Of a stretch of 9,818 nt of DNA, positions 1 through 8,864 are shown in pieces; positions within the stretch are counted from its first letter, which is position 1, and every line of letters starts with the position of its first letter. The notes under the pieces were generated by a model, which made no database searches, had not been told where the DNA came from, and was given only the letters and a program-made list of their open reading frames with translations. The translations under genes and the position numbers were made by a program. This DNA comes from DASPXY01 sp038227745 (GTDB lineage Bacteria; Planctomycetota; Planctomycetia; Gemmatales; Gemmataceae): assembly GCA_038227745.1 (NCBI GenBank), contig JBBRPS010000370.1, positions 1 through 9,818 on the forward strand, read 5' to 3'.

Positions 1-2097
1 CCAGGTTCTGCGGCAATTGGGGTTCCCAATGCCGGCAGAACTGTTGGCCCAAGTGTTAGCACCACTCCCGCTCGGCTGACGCTCGAAGCCAAAGCGAAGA
101 CTGGGAGCCTCAGACACAGGGGTGCGGAAAATGGGTCTAGGCGGGGGGCCAGCACGGATAGCCCCCCCACGAGCGCGCGCAGGGCGCCGACGTCGGTGGT
201 CTTGGTTATGGCCCGGCTGAGGACGGCGCTCGCCCGGGCGCGGTGCCCGCCCGCCTCTTTGCCCTCCAAGCGGCAGGCCACTGCCGACAGCCCCCGCGCC
301 AGGTCATGGAGGCCGTCTGGGTCGCTGGTCCTGGTCATGGCCTGGGTAAGGGCTTCCGCCACTTCGGCGGCTGCCCGTGGGCTCAGGTCCCCCAGGGTTG
401 CCGCGACTAACACAATGTTGCCGCGCTGCTCCTCGGGCACCTCCTCCTGCAACCGCTGCAGCAGCAAGCCCTCCACGACGTCCCGCTGCCCGGCATCCAG
501 CCCCACCGCGGCGTGGAGGGCCAGGCTCGCCCGGTGTCGCAGCTGCCGGGTGAGCGCGGGCACGCGCAGGGCCTCGCTCACAAAGCGGCGCCGCAACACG
601 CCGCTCGGCTGACCGGCCAGTTCCCAGAGGGCCTCAATCTCCGGTTCCGTCAGCGGCTGGGAGGGCCCGGGCTGGGGGGGCAGCAGGGGGCGCAGCAGAC
701 TGCGCCCCAGCGCCGTCTCCAGATTTTCCTGCGCCCGCCGCAGTTCGCGGTTGCTCTTCTCCAGCTCGGCGCGGGCGGCCAGCGCGGCCCGTTCGTTCTG
801 CCGCGCGGTCTCGGCCTGCTCCGCCTCGGCCAGCGCGAAATAACTCGACACGCCGGTGCCAGCGAGCAGCAGCGCCGCCACCGCCGTCAGCGCGGCCGCC
901 AGCGCCGGGTTGCGCTGGCACCATCGCCAGGTACGCTCCAGCCGCCCCGCCGGGCGCGCCTTGATCGGCTCGCCCGCCCGGAAGCGGCCCAGGTCTTCCG
1001 CCAGTTCCTCGGCGCTCGGGTAGCGCTTGTGCGGCTCCCTGGAGAGGCACTTCAAACAGATGGTTTCCAGGTCGTGCGGCACCTTCGGCTGGAGCCTCCG
1101 AGGCGGCACCGCGTCCTGTCGCAGCACCAAGAAGACGGTGTCCAACGGCGTCGGTCCCTGGAACGGCGGGCGGCCTGTCAGACATTCGTACAGGATGGCC
1201 CCCAGCGCATAGACGTCCGCCGCTGGCCCGGCCTCCTTCCCTTTGCCCTCCGCTTGCTCCGGCGCCATATAGCTCGGCGTGCCCATGATGACCCCGGAGC
1301 GTGTCTGTCCGCCCTCCAGGTCCAGGCGCTTCGCCAGGCCGAAATCTGTCACCTTGGGCGTGCCGTCCTCGGCGAGCAGCACATTCGCGGGCTTCAGGTC
1401 GCGGTGGACGACCCCTTTCTCGTGGGCGGCGTGAACCGCCCGCGCCAGCTTCTCGATTACCTCCGCGGCCTCTCCGGGTTGCAGGGGCTTCCCCCCGAGT
1501 TTGCCGGCCAGTGAGCCCCCGGGGCAAAACTCGAAAGAGAAAAACGGCGAGCCATGGTGCTCGCCAACCTCGTAGATCTGGACGATGTTGGGGTGCTGCA
1601 AGCGGGCGAGCGCCTCGGCCTCCGCACGGAAGCGCTGCAACTCGTCCGGCCCGGCGTGGGCGCCGGCGAGGATCATCTTCAGGGCCACCACGCGGTTGAG
1701 CTGTACCTGCCGCGCCTTGTAGACGACGCCCATGCCGCCGCGTCCGAGTTCGCCTTCGATCTCGTAGCCGGGCAAAGTCGGCCGGCCGGGTTGGGGAAGC
1801 GAGGGAGAGGTGGCTGGCGTGCCGCGGGGCCGCTGGAGCGTGTCGAGTAGCGCCGGGTCGCCGTGCGGGGGGGGTGGGCAGGGCCGCGACCACCGACGTC
1901 ACACGGCCTGGCGGCGGAGGGGCAGCGGGCGGGGTAACGGCCCCCTGTGGGGCACCGGGACCCATCAAGGTGCTCGTCTCGATAGCCTCTTCGGGCCTGT
2001 CGCTCGGGTCAGAGGGCTGCGCTGAACCGTCGGGGTGTGGAGCGGACAGCGGCGTCCCTCGGTTGGGCTCGCGGCGGAAAAGTGCATTATCCCACAC
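1..2097 (-). CDS. Hanks-type Ser/Thr protein kinase with one TM helix and C-terminal repeats; frameshifted, runs off the left edge
   Basis: Predicted membrane serine/threonine kinase that phosphorylates unknown proteins. With one base removed from the G8 run at 1867-1874 the product reads: Pro-rich leader (residues 1-108); glycine loop GELGRGGMGVVYKA (~115-128); VALK lysine ~140; HRDLKPAN ~231-238; DFG ~251-253; MAPEQ ~277-281; conserved kinase C-lobe to ~375; TM helix ~397-420; a charged Glu/Gln/Arg-rich, probably coiled segment ~423-460; then an alpha-helical repeat region. The start chosen is GTG at 2097, with no clear Shine-Dalgarno. Without the frame correction the kinase frame is closed upstream by a TGA at 1899-1901, and the only starts are a TTG just before PGYEIEG or the ATG inside GGMG, which would cut the glycine loop. 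The frame stays open to base 1, but family-like sequence ends near 135. Kinase identity is certain; whether the gene is intact is not. Confidence 0.85.
2..79 (+). CDS. 3' end of a possible plus-strand gene entering from the left edge
   Basis: The plus strand reads QVLRQLGFPMPAELLAQVLA then PLPLG and TGA (77-79), open to the window start. Its composition looks protein-like (short hydrophobic helices, no Arg/Pro shadow bias). It ends about 55 nt before the point where the antisense kinase stops resembling its family. It could be the C-terminus of a transposase or other inserted gene, or simply an open antisense frame; 25 codons are too few to decide. No family is recognised. Confidence 0.25.
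   Translation, partial: QVLRQLGFPMPAELLAQVLAPLPLG
132..350 (-). repeat. C-terminal 43-residue protein repeat of the kinase, about 1.7 copies
   Basis: The kinase C-terminus carries a repeat with a period of 43 codons: LTQAMTRTSDPDGLHDLARG followed by LSAVACRLE, then LSRAITKTTDVGALRALVGG followed by LSVLAPRLDP. The pattern (hydrophobic helix, TKTTD, second helix, GLS-x-hydrophobic-A-x-RL) is a helical repeat I recall from Gemmataceae kinases, where many copies are usual. Here the second copy ends at LDP, around base 132, and the expected continuation (K/E-rich linker, then another unit) is absent. Repeat identity is directly visible; its role, presumably protein-protein contacts, is inference. 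Confidence 0.6.
1867..1874. other. G8 homopolymer (C8 on the coding strand) carrying the kinase frameshift
   Basis: On the minus strand the run sits between the leader (..VVAALPTPP) and the segment HGDPALLDTL that precedes the kinase domain. The leader is in one frame and the kinase domain in another. Reading the run as C7 joins them without a stop. A run of this length is prone to replication slippage and to sequencing length errors, so the sequence alone cannot tell a real frameshift from an assembly mistake. Confidence 0.7.
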
Positions 2098-2177
2098 CAG
2101 GGACGGAAGGCAAGCATGCTTCGCCGTCGTCCGCGCCGGAAGCGTCGCACAGCCGAGGTGGTGCCGATTCGCTGCGT

Positions 2178-2186
2178 TGTTATAAT
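2178..2186 (+). promoter_or_regulatory. Extended -10 promoter upstream of mutM
   Basis: TGT followed by TATAAT (-10 hexamer at 2181-2186) is a perfect extended -10 element in an otherwise GC-rich stretch. It lies 36 nt before the mutM start codon, so the start of transcription would be near 2193. No good -35 hexamer lies 17 nt upstream, which extended -10 promoters can tolerate. The central TTATAA (2180-2185) is palindromic, so the opposite strand also reads TATAAC (2184-2179), and the site might drive the divergent kinase as well. The match is seen; activity is inferred. Confidence 0.5.
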
Positions 2187-2209
2187 GCGTCCAGTCGTGC
2201 CGTGCCCCC

Positions 2210-2216
2210 GGAGAGG
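2210..2216 (+). promoter_or_regulatory. Ribosome binding site for the GTG start of mutM
   Basis: GGAGAGG followed by a 6-nt spacer precedes GTG at 2223. This supports the GTG as the true start, since it gives the N-terminus PELPEVETV that the enzyme needs immediately after the removed Met. Confidence 0.7.
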
Positions 2217-2222
2217 TGACCC

Positions 2223-3053
2223 GTGCCCGAGCTGCCGGAAGTCGAAACCGTTGTCCGCGACCTGCGCCCGCTGCTGCTCGGCCGCCGCATCGCCTCCATT
2301 GAGGCCAGCGGCCTGGAGCTCCGCCGCGCGTGGGACGCCGACTGGGTGCCGACCCTCATCGGCCGCCGCGTGCGCAAGGTTCGCCGCCGCGGTAAGTGGA
2401 TCGTCATCGTCCTCGAGAAGGAGCTGCACCTCGTCTTCCACCTGGGCATGAGCGGGCAGCTCGTGGTGATGCCGGCGTCCCAGCCGCGGCTGCCGCACAC
2501 GCACCTGATCTTCAGCCTCGACCGCGGCGCCGAGCAACTGCGCTTCCGCGACATCCGCCGCTTCGGCAGCGCCACCCTGTTCACCTCGCCGGCCGAGGTC
2601 GAGCAGTTCTTCGAGGCGTCCGGCCTGGGGCCGGAACCGTTCGGCCTCGATCCGAAGTACTGGCGCGCGCGCCTGGCCGCGACCGAGCGCTGCCTCAAGG
2701 CCGTGCTGCTGGACCAGCGCGTCGTCGCCGGCGTGGGCAACATCTACGCCGACGAAGCGCTGTTCACGGCCCGGTTGCACCCCGCCCGCACCGGCCGCAG
2801 CCTCGGCGCCGCCGAGGCGCGCCGCCTGCGCGAGGCGATCGAAGCCGTGCTGAATCACGCGATCGAGAAGCGCGGCTCCAGCATCCGCAATTACGTCGGC
2901 GGCTCGGGGCTGAAGGGCGAGTACCAGGACGCGCGCCGCGTGTACAAGCGGACGGGGACACCGTGCCCGCGCTGCGGCCGGGCGATCGAGTGCGCCCGCC
3001 TGGCGGGGCGGTCGAGCCACTTTTGCCCTCACTGCCAACGAAAGGATGAATGA
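2223..3053 (+). CDS. mutM: Formamidopyrimidine-DNA glycosylase (Fpg/MutM)
   Basis: Bifunctional base-excision repair enzyme: removes 8-oxoguanine and formamidopyrimidines from DNA and cuts the abasic site by beta,delta-elimination. All hallmarks are present in the 276 aa. The N-terminus is MPELPEVETV, with catalytic Pro2 (nucleophile once Met is removed) and Glu3. The family lysine is at about K58 (RRGKW). The helix-gap loop GMSGQL and RDIRRFG lie at 75-80 and 109-115. The helix-two-turn-helix contains GVGNIYADEAL with Asn173. The C-terminal zinc finger has Cys248, Cys251, Cys268 and Cys271 with the conserved Arg263 in AGRSSHFCPHCQ. Length is normal for the family (~270). Start is GTG with a good ribosome site. 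The TGA stop lies inside the left arm of the heptad inverted repeat at 3045-3129. It is the first gene of a co-directional group ending with recG. Confidence 0.96.
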   Translation: MPELPEVETVVRDLRPLLLGRRIASIEASGLELRRAWDADWVPTLIGRRVRKVRRRGKWIVIVLEKELHLVFHLGMSGQLVVMPASQPRLPHTHLIFSLDRGAEQLRFRDIRRFGSATLFTSPAEVEQFFEASGLGPEPFGLDPKYWRARLAATERCLKAVLLDQRVVAGVGNIYADEALFTARLHPARTGRSLGAAEARRLREAIEAVLNHAIEKRGSSIRNYVGGSGLKGEYQDARRVYKRTGTPCPRCGRAIECARLAGRSSHFCPHCQRKDE

Positions 3054-3129
3054 TGAAGGATGAAGGATGAAGGATGAATGCGGAGAAGCAACCTGTCTTC
3101 CATTCATCCTTCATCCTTCATCATTCATC
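3045..3129. repeat. Heptad-based inverted repeat (GATGAAG/GATGAAT units) between mutM and the histidine kinase
   Basis: Left arm 3045-3079 is five direct heptads in the order GATGAAT, GATGAAG x3, GATGAAT. The right arm 3102-3129, read on the minus strand, is four heptads: GATGAAT, GATGAAG x2, GATGAAT. The arms are near-perfect inverted copies differing by one internal heptad, around a unique spacer of about 22 nt (3080-3101). In RNA this would form a stem of at least 22 bp. It contains the mutM stop codon and ends 7 nt before the preferred kinase ATG. There is no following T-run, so it is not a classical terminator. Translated, the right arm gives peptides such as FILHPSSF, which explains spurious N-termini in this region. 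It resembles dispersed intergenic repeats that I recall from planctomycete genomes, but this is unverified. Confidence 0.85.
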
Positions 3130-3136
3130 ACTTCGT

Positions 3137-5020
<1,884 letters not shown>

Positions 5021-5021
5021 C

Positions 5022-5026
5022 GGAGG
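5022..5026 (+). promoter_or_regulatory. Ribosome binding site of the Rpn-like gene
   Basis: GGAGG with a 5-nt spacer before ATG 5032, starting 1 nt after the histidine kinase stop. This is a strong site and indicates that the two genes share a transcript. Confidence 0.7.
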
Positions 5027-5031
5027 CGCGG

Positions 5032-5889
5032 ATGGAACCGGAACCCTACGACCGCAGCGGTCAGTGGTTGATCGAGCACCACGGCGACTCGATCCTGTGG
5101 CTGGCCGATGTCGGCCGGCTCGAATCCTGTCGCGCCCTGAAGGGCGAGGTGGTACTGCCCAAGCGCGTGCCGGACGGCCTGCTGGAGGCGCGGCGGCAAG
5201 GGGAGACGGAGCCGGACCTGTACCTCGTGGAGATCTTCACCTACCCCAAAGCGGCAGCGCTGAGGAAGATGACCGAGAACCTGGCGCTCGTGTTGGCCGC
5301 CCGGCGGATCCTGCCCGAGGGCGTGGCCATTTTCCTCTCCCCGGGCGGCCGGCGCAGCGTCGGCCCCCACCACCGCGTGTTCAGCCGCCGCGGCGGGTCA
5401 CGGTTGGAGTGCAGCTGGCAGAGCGTGAACTTGTGGACACTGTCCGCGCAAGCTTTGCTCGACGCGAATGACGTCGGGCTGACCCCGTGGATAACGCTCG
5501 CGCGGTTCGACGGACCGCCGGAGCCGATGTTGGAGGAGTGCCGGCGGCGGATTGATCGCCAGGCGCTGCCCGAGGAGAGGGCGAACTTGCTGGCGGTGTC
5601 GCAGGTGCTGATGCGGTTGAAGTATAATGACCCGGGCTTGTTCAACATTTTCGGTGGGAGCGACATCATGATCGAGTCACCGTTGATTCAGGAGTTGGTG
5701 CAAGAGGCGGTGGCGCGGTCCCACCATAAGGGGATCCTACGCCTCCTCGAGAGGCGGTTCGGGACCGTCCCGCAGCAACTTATCGGCCAGCTCCGATCCG
5801 TGACGGGAGAGGAACGGCTTGTGGAGTTAACTGCGGAAGCCGGTGCCTGCCCGACACTGGAGGCGTTCGGGGCCTTCCTCACTCCTTGA
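5032..5889 (+). CDS. Rpn/PD-(D/E)XK nuclease-like protein of unknown function
   Basis: 285-aa soluble protein. The N-terminal half (1-~160) follows the layout of Rpn-type (recombination-promoting nuclease/putative transposase, PD-(D/E)XK superfamily) proteins as I recall them from planctomycetes and cyanobacteria: WLIEHHGDSILWLA, an acidic position in LPKRVPDGLLEAR (Asp48), then the core strand PDLYLVEIFTYP (Glu67) and a helix RKMTENLALVLAARR. A middle segment has RLKYNDPGLFNIFGG and ESPLIQELVQEA. The C-terminus RRFGTVPQQL, ending in CPTLEAFGAFL, resembles the small helical tail (DUF4351-like) of this family. The usual third active-site residue (Glu-x-Lys/Gln) is not evident after Glu67 (VEIFTY), so nuclease activity is doubtful. 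The gene follows the histidine kinase by 11 nt. Its TGA overlaps a possible TTG of the recG frame. Family assignment is from memory of sequence patterns. Confidence 0.65.
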   Translation: MEPEPYDRSGQWLIEHHGDSILWLADVGRLESCRALKGEVVLPKRVPDGLLEARRQGETEPDLYLVEIFTYPKAAALRKMTENLALVLAARRILPEGVAIFLSPGGRRSVGPHHRVFSRRGGSRLECSWQSVNLWTLSAQALLDANDVGLTPWITLARFDGPPEPMLEECRRRIDRQALPEERANLLAVSQVLMRLKYNDPGLFNIFGGSDIMIESPLIQELVQEAVARSHHKGILRLLERRFGTVPQQLIGQLRSVTGEERLVELTAEAGACPTLEAFGAFLTP

Positions 5890-5960
5890 GGGAGAGCCTT
5901 CCCGAAGGCATTCCTCGGGCAGTTCGATTTCGCGGGGAACCTCTTACTGTGTCAAGCGAC

Positions 5961-8048
5961 ATGCCACTCCCCGCCCCGCCCGACCCACTCGGCCAGAACG
6001 TCGAGTCCCACAAGGGCGTTGGCCCCGCGCGCCTGGAGCAGCTCCAGCGCCTCGGCATCGCCACCGTGCGCGACCTGCTCTTCCACTTCCCCCGCGCCTA
6101 CGAGGATCTCACCGACGTCCGCCCCATCGCGAACCTCAGCGAGGGCAGCACCCAGACCGTCCGCGGCGAGATCGTCGAGATCGACGGCCGGCACCTCGCC
6201 GATGGCCGCACCGTCGTCAGCGTCGTCCTCAGCGACGGCGGCAAGATCTGCCTCGAAGGCGTCTGGTTCAACCAGGCCCACGCCGCCCGCCGCTTCCGCT
6301 ACGGCCAGCGCGTCGCCTTCAGCGGCAAGCCCAAGTGGTTCCGCGACCGCTGGCAGATGACCAGCCCGCGCGTCCAGGCCCTCGACGAGACCACCGACAC
6401 CGACACCACCCGCGTCGTGCCCGTCTACCGTCTGACCGAGGATCTGCGCGCCGAGCACCTCCGCCCCCTGCTGCGCCAGGCCGTGGACCATTTCGCCGCC
6501 CACGTCGCCGAGATCCTCCCCGACGAGGTGCGCCTCAAGCGCGGGCTGCCCGACGTGCGCACCGCCCTGGTCGATGTCCACTTCCCCGCCGACCTCGGCA
6601 AGGCCCGCACTGCCCGCCGCCGTTTCGTCTACGAGGAGTTCCTCGTCCTGCAGGTGGCGCTGGCCGTGCGCCGCCGCGACCTGCGCGACCGGCAGCGCGC
6701 CCCCGTGCTCAAGGTCTCGCCGCAGATCGACGCCCGCATCCGCCGCCTCTTCCCCTTCGCCCTCACCGCCGACCAGGACAAGGCCGTCGCGGACATCTGC
6801 GAGGACCTCGGCACCGACCGGCCGATGCAGCGCCTCCTCCAGGCCGACGTCGGCGCCGGCAAGACGGCCGTCGCGGTCCACGCCCTGCTGGTGACGGTCG
6901 CCAACAAGCACCAGGCGATCCTCATGGCGCCGACCGAGGTGCTCGCCCGCCAGCACTGGCACACGCTGGAACGCTACCTCGCCGCCAGCCGCGTCCGCCG
7001 ACTCCTCCTCACGGGCGGCCTGACCGCGAAGGAGCGCCGCACCGCCCTGGCCGGCATCCGCGCCGGCGAGGTGGACCTCGTCGTCGGCACGCAGGCGCTG
7101 CTGTCGGAGGGGGTGGAGTTCGCCCGCCTGGGGCTGGTGGTGATCGACGAGCAGCACAAGTTCGGCGTCAACCAGCGGGCGCGGCTGCGCCGTCTCGGCG
7201 TCGATCCGCACTACCTCGTCATGACCGCAACGCCGATCCCGCGCACCGTCGCCCTGACCGTCTTCGGCGACCTCGATTGTTCCACGATCCGCGAGCTGCC
7301 GCCGGGCCGCCAGCCCGTGCGGACGCGCTGGCTGCAGGAGAAGCAGCGCGAGCGACTGTATGGCTACCTGCGCGAGCAGCTGCGACTGGGGCGGCAGGGC
7401 TACCTCGTCTGCCCGCTGGTCGAGGAGTCGGAGTCGCTGGACGTGAAGGCGGCGGAGCAGACGCACGCGGAACTGGCTGCCGGGCCGCTGGGCGACTTCC
7501 GCCTGGGTCTGCTGCACGGCCGCCTGGACGAGCGGGCCAAGGACGCCGTCATGCAGCAGTTCCGCGACCGGCAACTCGACCTGCTCGTCAGCACGCTGGT
7601 GATCGAGGTCGGCGTGGACGTGGCCAACGCAACGCTGATGGTGGTCGAGCACGCCGACCGCTTCGGGCTGTCGCAGCTGCACCAGCTGCGCGGCCGCGTG
7701 AGCCGCGGCGAGGTCGGCGGCGAGTGCTACCTGTTCACCGGGGCGGTCAACGACGAGGCGCGCGAGCGGCTGCGCGTGTTCACGCGGACGGCCGACGGCT
7801 TCGCGCTGGCGGAGGAGGACGCGCGGCTGCGCGGGGCGGGCGAGTTCTTCGGCACGCGGCAGCACGGGCTGGGCGGGCTGCGCTTCGGGGATCTGATCGC
7901 CGACCGGGCGGTGCTGGAGGAGGCGCGGCGCGACGCCTTCGCGCTGGTGCTGGCCGACGCGGGGCTGCGCCGGCCGGAGAACGCGCCGTTGCGGCGGGCG
8001 GTGCTGGACCGCTACGGGCAGACGCTGGACCTGGCGGCGATCGGGTAA
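5961..8048 (+). CDS. recG: ATP-dependent DNA helicase RecG
   Basis: Branched-DNA helicase that remodels stalled replication forks and Holliday junctions. 695 aa from ATG 5961, close to the E. coli length of 693. The N-terminal wedge part begins KGVGPARLEQLQRLGIATVRDLLFHFPRAYED, followed by an OB-fold (TVRGEIVEIDGRHL...). Helicase motifs in order: ADVGAGKT (Walker A, 295-302), APTEVLARQHW (Ia), DEQHKFGV (Walker B/II, 396-403), TATPIPRT (III), STLVIEVGVDVANA (V) and QLRGRVSRG (VI). The C-terminal RLRGAGEFFGTRQHG is the RecG translocation (TRG) signature. The frame extends upstream to a TTG at 5886 overlapping the previous stop, which would add 25 residues unlike RecG, and no ribosome site supports it. 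The ATG start also lacks a clear Shine-Dalgarno. The TAA stop faces a convergent gene one base away. Confidence 0.96.
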   Translation: MPLPAPPDPLGQNVESHKGVGPARLEQLQRLGIATVRDLLFHFPRAYEDLTDVRPIANLSEGSTQTVRGEIVEIDGRHLADGRTVVSVVLSDGGKICLEGVWFNQAHAARRFRYGQRVAFSGKPKWFRDRWQMTSPRVQALDETTDTDTTRVVPVYRLTEDLRAEHLRPLLRQAVDHFAAHVAEILPDEVRLKRGLPDVRTALVDVHFPADLGKARTARRRFVYEEFLVLQVALAVRRRDLRDRQRAPVLKVSPQIDARIRRLFPFALTADQDKAVADICEDLGTDRPMQRLLQADVGAGKTAVAVHALLVTVANKHQAILMAPTEVLARQHWHTLERYLAASRVRRLLLTGGLTAKERRTALAGIRAGEVDLVVGTQALLSEGVEFARLGLVVIDEQHKFGVNQRARLRRLGVDPHYLVMTATPIPRTVALTVFGDLDCSTIRELPPGRQPVRTRWLQEKQRERLYGYLREQLRLGRQGYLVCPLVEESESLDVKAAEQTHAELAAGPLGDFRLGLLHGRLDERAKDAVMQQFRDRQLDLLVSTLVIEVGVDVANATLMVVEHADRFGLSQLHQLRGRVSRGEVGGECYLFTGAVNDEARERLRVFTRTADGFALAEEDARLRGAGEFFGTRQHGLGGLRFGDLIADRAVLEEARRDAFALVLADAGLRRPENAPLRRAVLDRYGQTLDLAAIG

Positions 8049-8049
8049 G

Positions 8050-8526
8050 TCACTGCTTCTCGACGATGAGATTCCCGTGGGGGGCGCCGGTCGCGGGCGT
8101 GCCATCGAAGTACAGGCGGAGTTTATCGATCACCCCCGTGAGACTGAGCAGGTTGGGGTCCGGGGGGACGGTCGGAGGCAGCATCGCGTCGGGATCGCCG
8201 AGGAAATAGCAGGGGAACCAGTAGGTTGTGCCGTCCATGCCGACCACCTGCACTTTCAGAACCCCTGGCCGCACTTCACTGGTGAGTTGGCCGCTGGGCA
8301 TTCTCATGGTGACGCCCGCGACCGCCTGCTTGGGGTAAGGGAGGTGCCGCGCCTTGGCAAAGGCGGCGACCATGCTGGTCATTTCCGTGCCGGAATCGAC
8401 GCGGAAAGTGAGCGGAAACCACTTCTGACTGCTGTCGCAAACGAGAAGGTCCAACTCGGCGCGCAACAGGGTGTCACCCGTGGCCCGCAGCAGTTTGTCG
8501 CGAAGTGGGATCGCGAGGCGCGACAT
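8050..8526 (-). CDS. Retropepsin-like aspartic protease (clan AA-like)
   Basis: 158-aa protein, about one retropepsin domain. The catalytic signature is FRVDSGTEMTSM (Asp44-Ser45-Gly46), an Asp-Ser/Thr-Gly motif after beta strands (RAELDLLVC, WFPLTF). The C-terminal part FLGDPDAMLPP then LLSLTGVIDKLRLYFDG matches the position of the 'LLG-x-x-x-hydrophobic-F-D' segment that closes single-domain retropepsin-like proteins, which act as dimers. No signal peptide or TM helix is seen, so it is probably cytoplasmic. ATG 8526 is preferred; a TTG at 8532 is 2 codons upstream. The start lies 2 nt after the TGA of the 111-aa upstream gene, implying translational coupling. The substrate is unknown. It converges on recG with one base between the stops and no visible terminator. 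The domain call is fairly firm; activity is inferred. Confidence 0.75.
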   Translation of the reverse strand: MSRLAIPLRDKLLRATGDTLLRAELDLLVCDSSQKWFPLTFRVDSGTEMTSMVAAFAKARHLPYPKQAVAGVTMRMPSGQLTSEVRPGVLKVQVVGMDGTTYWFPCYFLGDPDAMLPPTVPPDPNLLSLTGVIDKLRLYFDGTPATGAPHGNLIVEKQ

Positions 8527-8528
8527 GA

Positions 8529-8864
8529 TCAAGGCACCGTGGTGACGATCGTCAGTCGCTCTTGGTCAGGAAGTTTGTCCACCAACTCGGTGATCTCAGG
8601 GAGCCCCACGGCGAACACTTCAATACCCTCCGGAACCCGCCGATAGGCGACGTATTGCCCCTCATAATAATACTCCAGGGTGTAGCTGTCGGTGAGGAGC
8701 TTCCTGTAGGCGTCATCCATCAAGGGGGTTCGAGCGGCTTCCTGAGCCACCAGATCGAGGATCGCCGGTGGTGGCTGAACCAGGCCATGCGGCAGATTCT
8801 CGGGCTTGGAGGGATGGCCGCCGTTGTGTCTCGGGGCGTTCACGTCGAAGAACTGGATTCCCAT
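8529..8864 (-). CDS. 111-aa conserved-looking protein of unknown function, coupled to the retropepsin-like gene
   Basis: Starts MGIQFFDVNAPRHNGG at ATG 8864, preceded on the minus strand by AGAGG with a 7-nt spacer; the frame is open further upstream, but the sequence there is Arg/Trp/Pro shadow-like. A Pro-rich segment (KPENLPHGLVQPPP) is followed by helix AILDLVAQEAARTPLMDDAYRKLL. A C-terminal beta-rich part then reads YYYEGQYVAYRRVPEGIEVF, an acidic helix LPEITELVDKLPD, and a last strand ending TIVTTVP. This beta-beta-alpha-beta layout (YVAY..., EI..L...L, VP end) resembles small DUF5678-type domains, a weak match from memory. The stop is 2 nt from the protease ATG, so the two proteins probably work together. 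It could be a substrate, inhibitor or targeting partner of the protease; no function is assigned. Confidence 0.75.
   Translation of the reverse strand: MGIQFFDVNAPRHNGGHPSKPENLPHGLVQPPPAILDLVAQEAARTPLMDDAYRKLLTDSYTLEYYYEGQYVAYRRVPEGIEVFAVGLPEITELVDKLPDQERLTIVTTVP

Noticed and set aside
143..167. GC-only hairpin GGGGGGC / GCCCCCC
   Set aside because: Seven base pairs of pure G/C inside kinase coding sequence (VGGLSVLAP) are expected by composition.
634..2097. A 487-residue minus-strand open frame taken as one protein
   Set aside because: Only its first ~77 residues look real. Beyond the G8 run it is Arg/Gly/Pro-rich shadow of the kinase, whose motifs are all in the neighbouring frame.
3045..3129. 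CRISPR array or intrinsic terminator
   Set aside because: Units are contiguous 7-mers without spacers, so not CRISPR. There is no U-tract after the stem, so it is not a standard terminator.
3074..3136. Upstream ATG start for the histidine kinase
   Set aside because: The 21 extra residues are just the translated inverted repeat, and the downstream ATG at 3137 gives a natural start ahead of TM1.
5886..5960. TTG start of recG overlapping the previous stop codon
   Set aside because: The 25 extra residues do not resemble RecG and no ribosome site precedes the TTG; from ATG 5961 the protein has the normal length.
5952..8105. Long antisense open frame (717 codons) opposite recG
   Set aside because: No recognisable motifs and biased composition; the plus strand carries all RecG helicase motifs.
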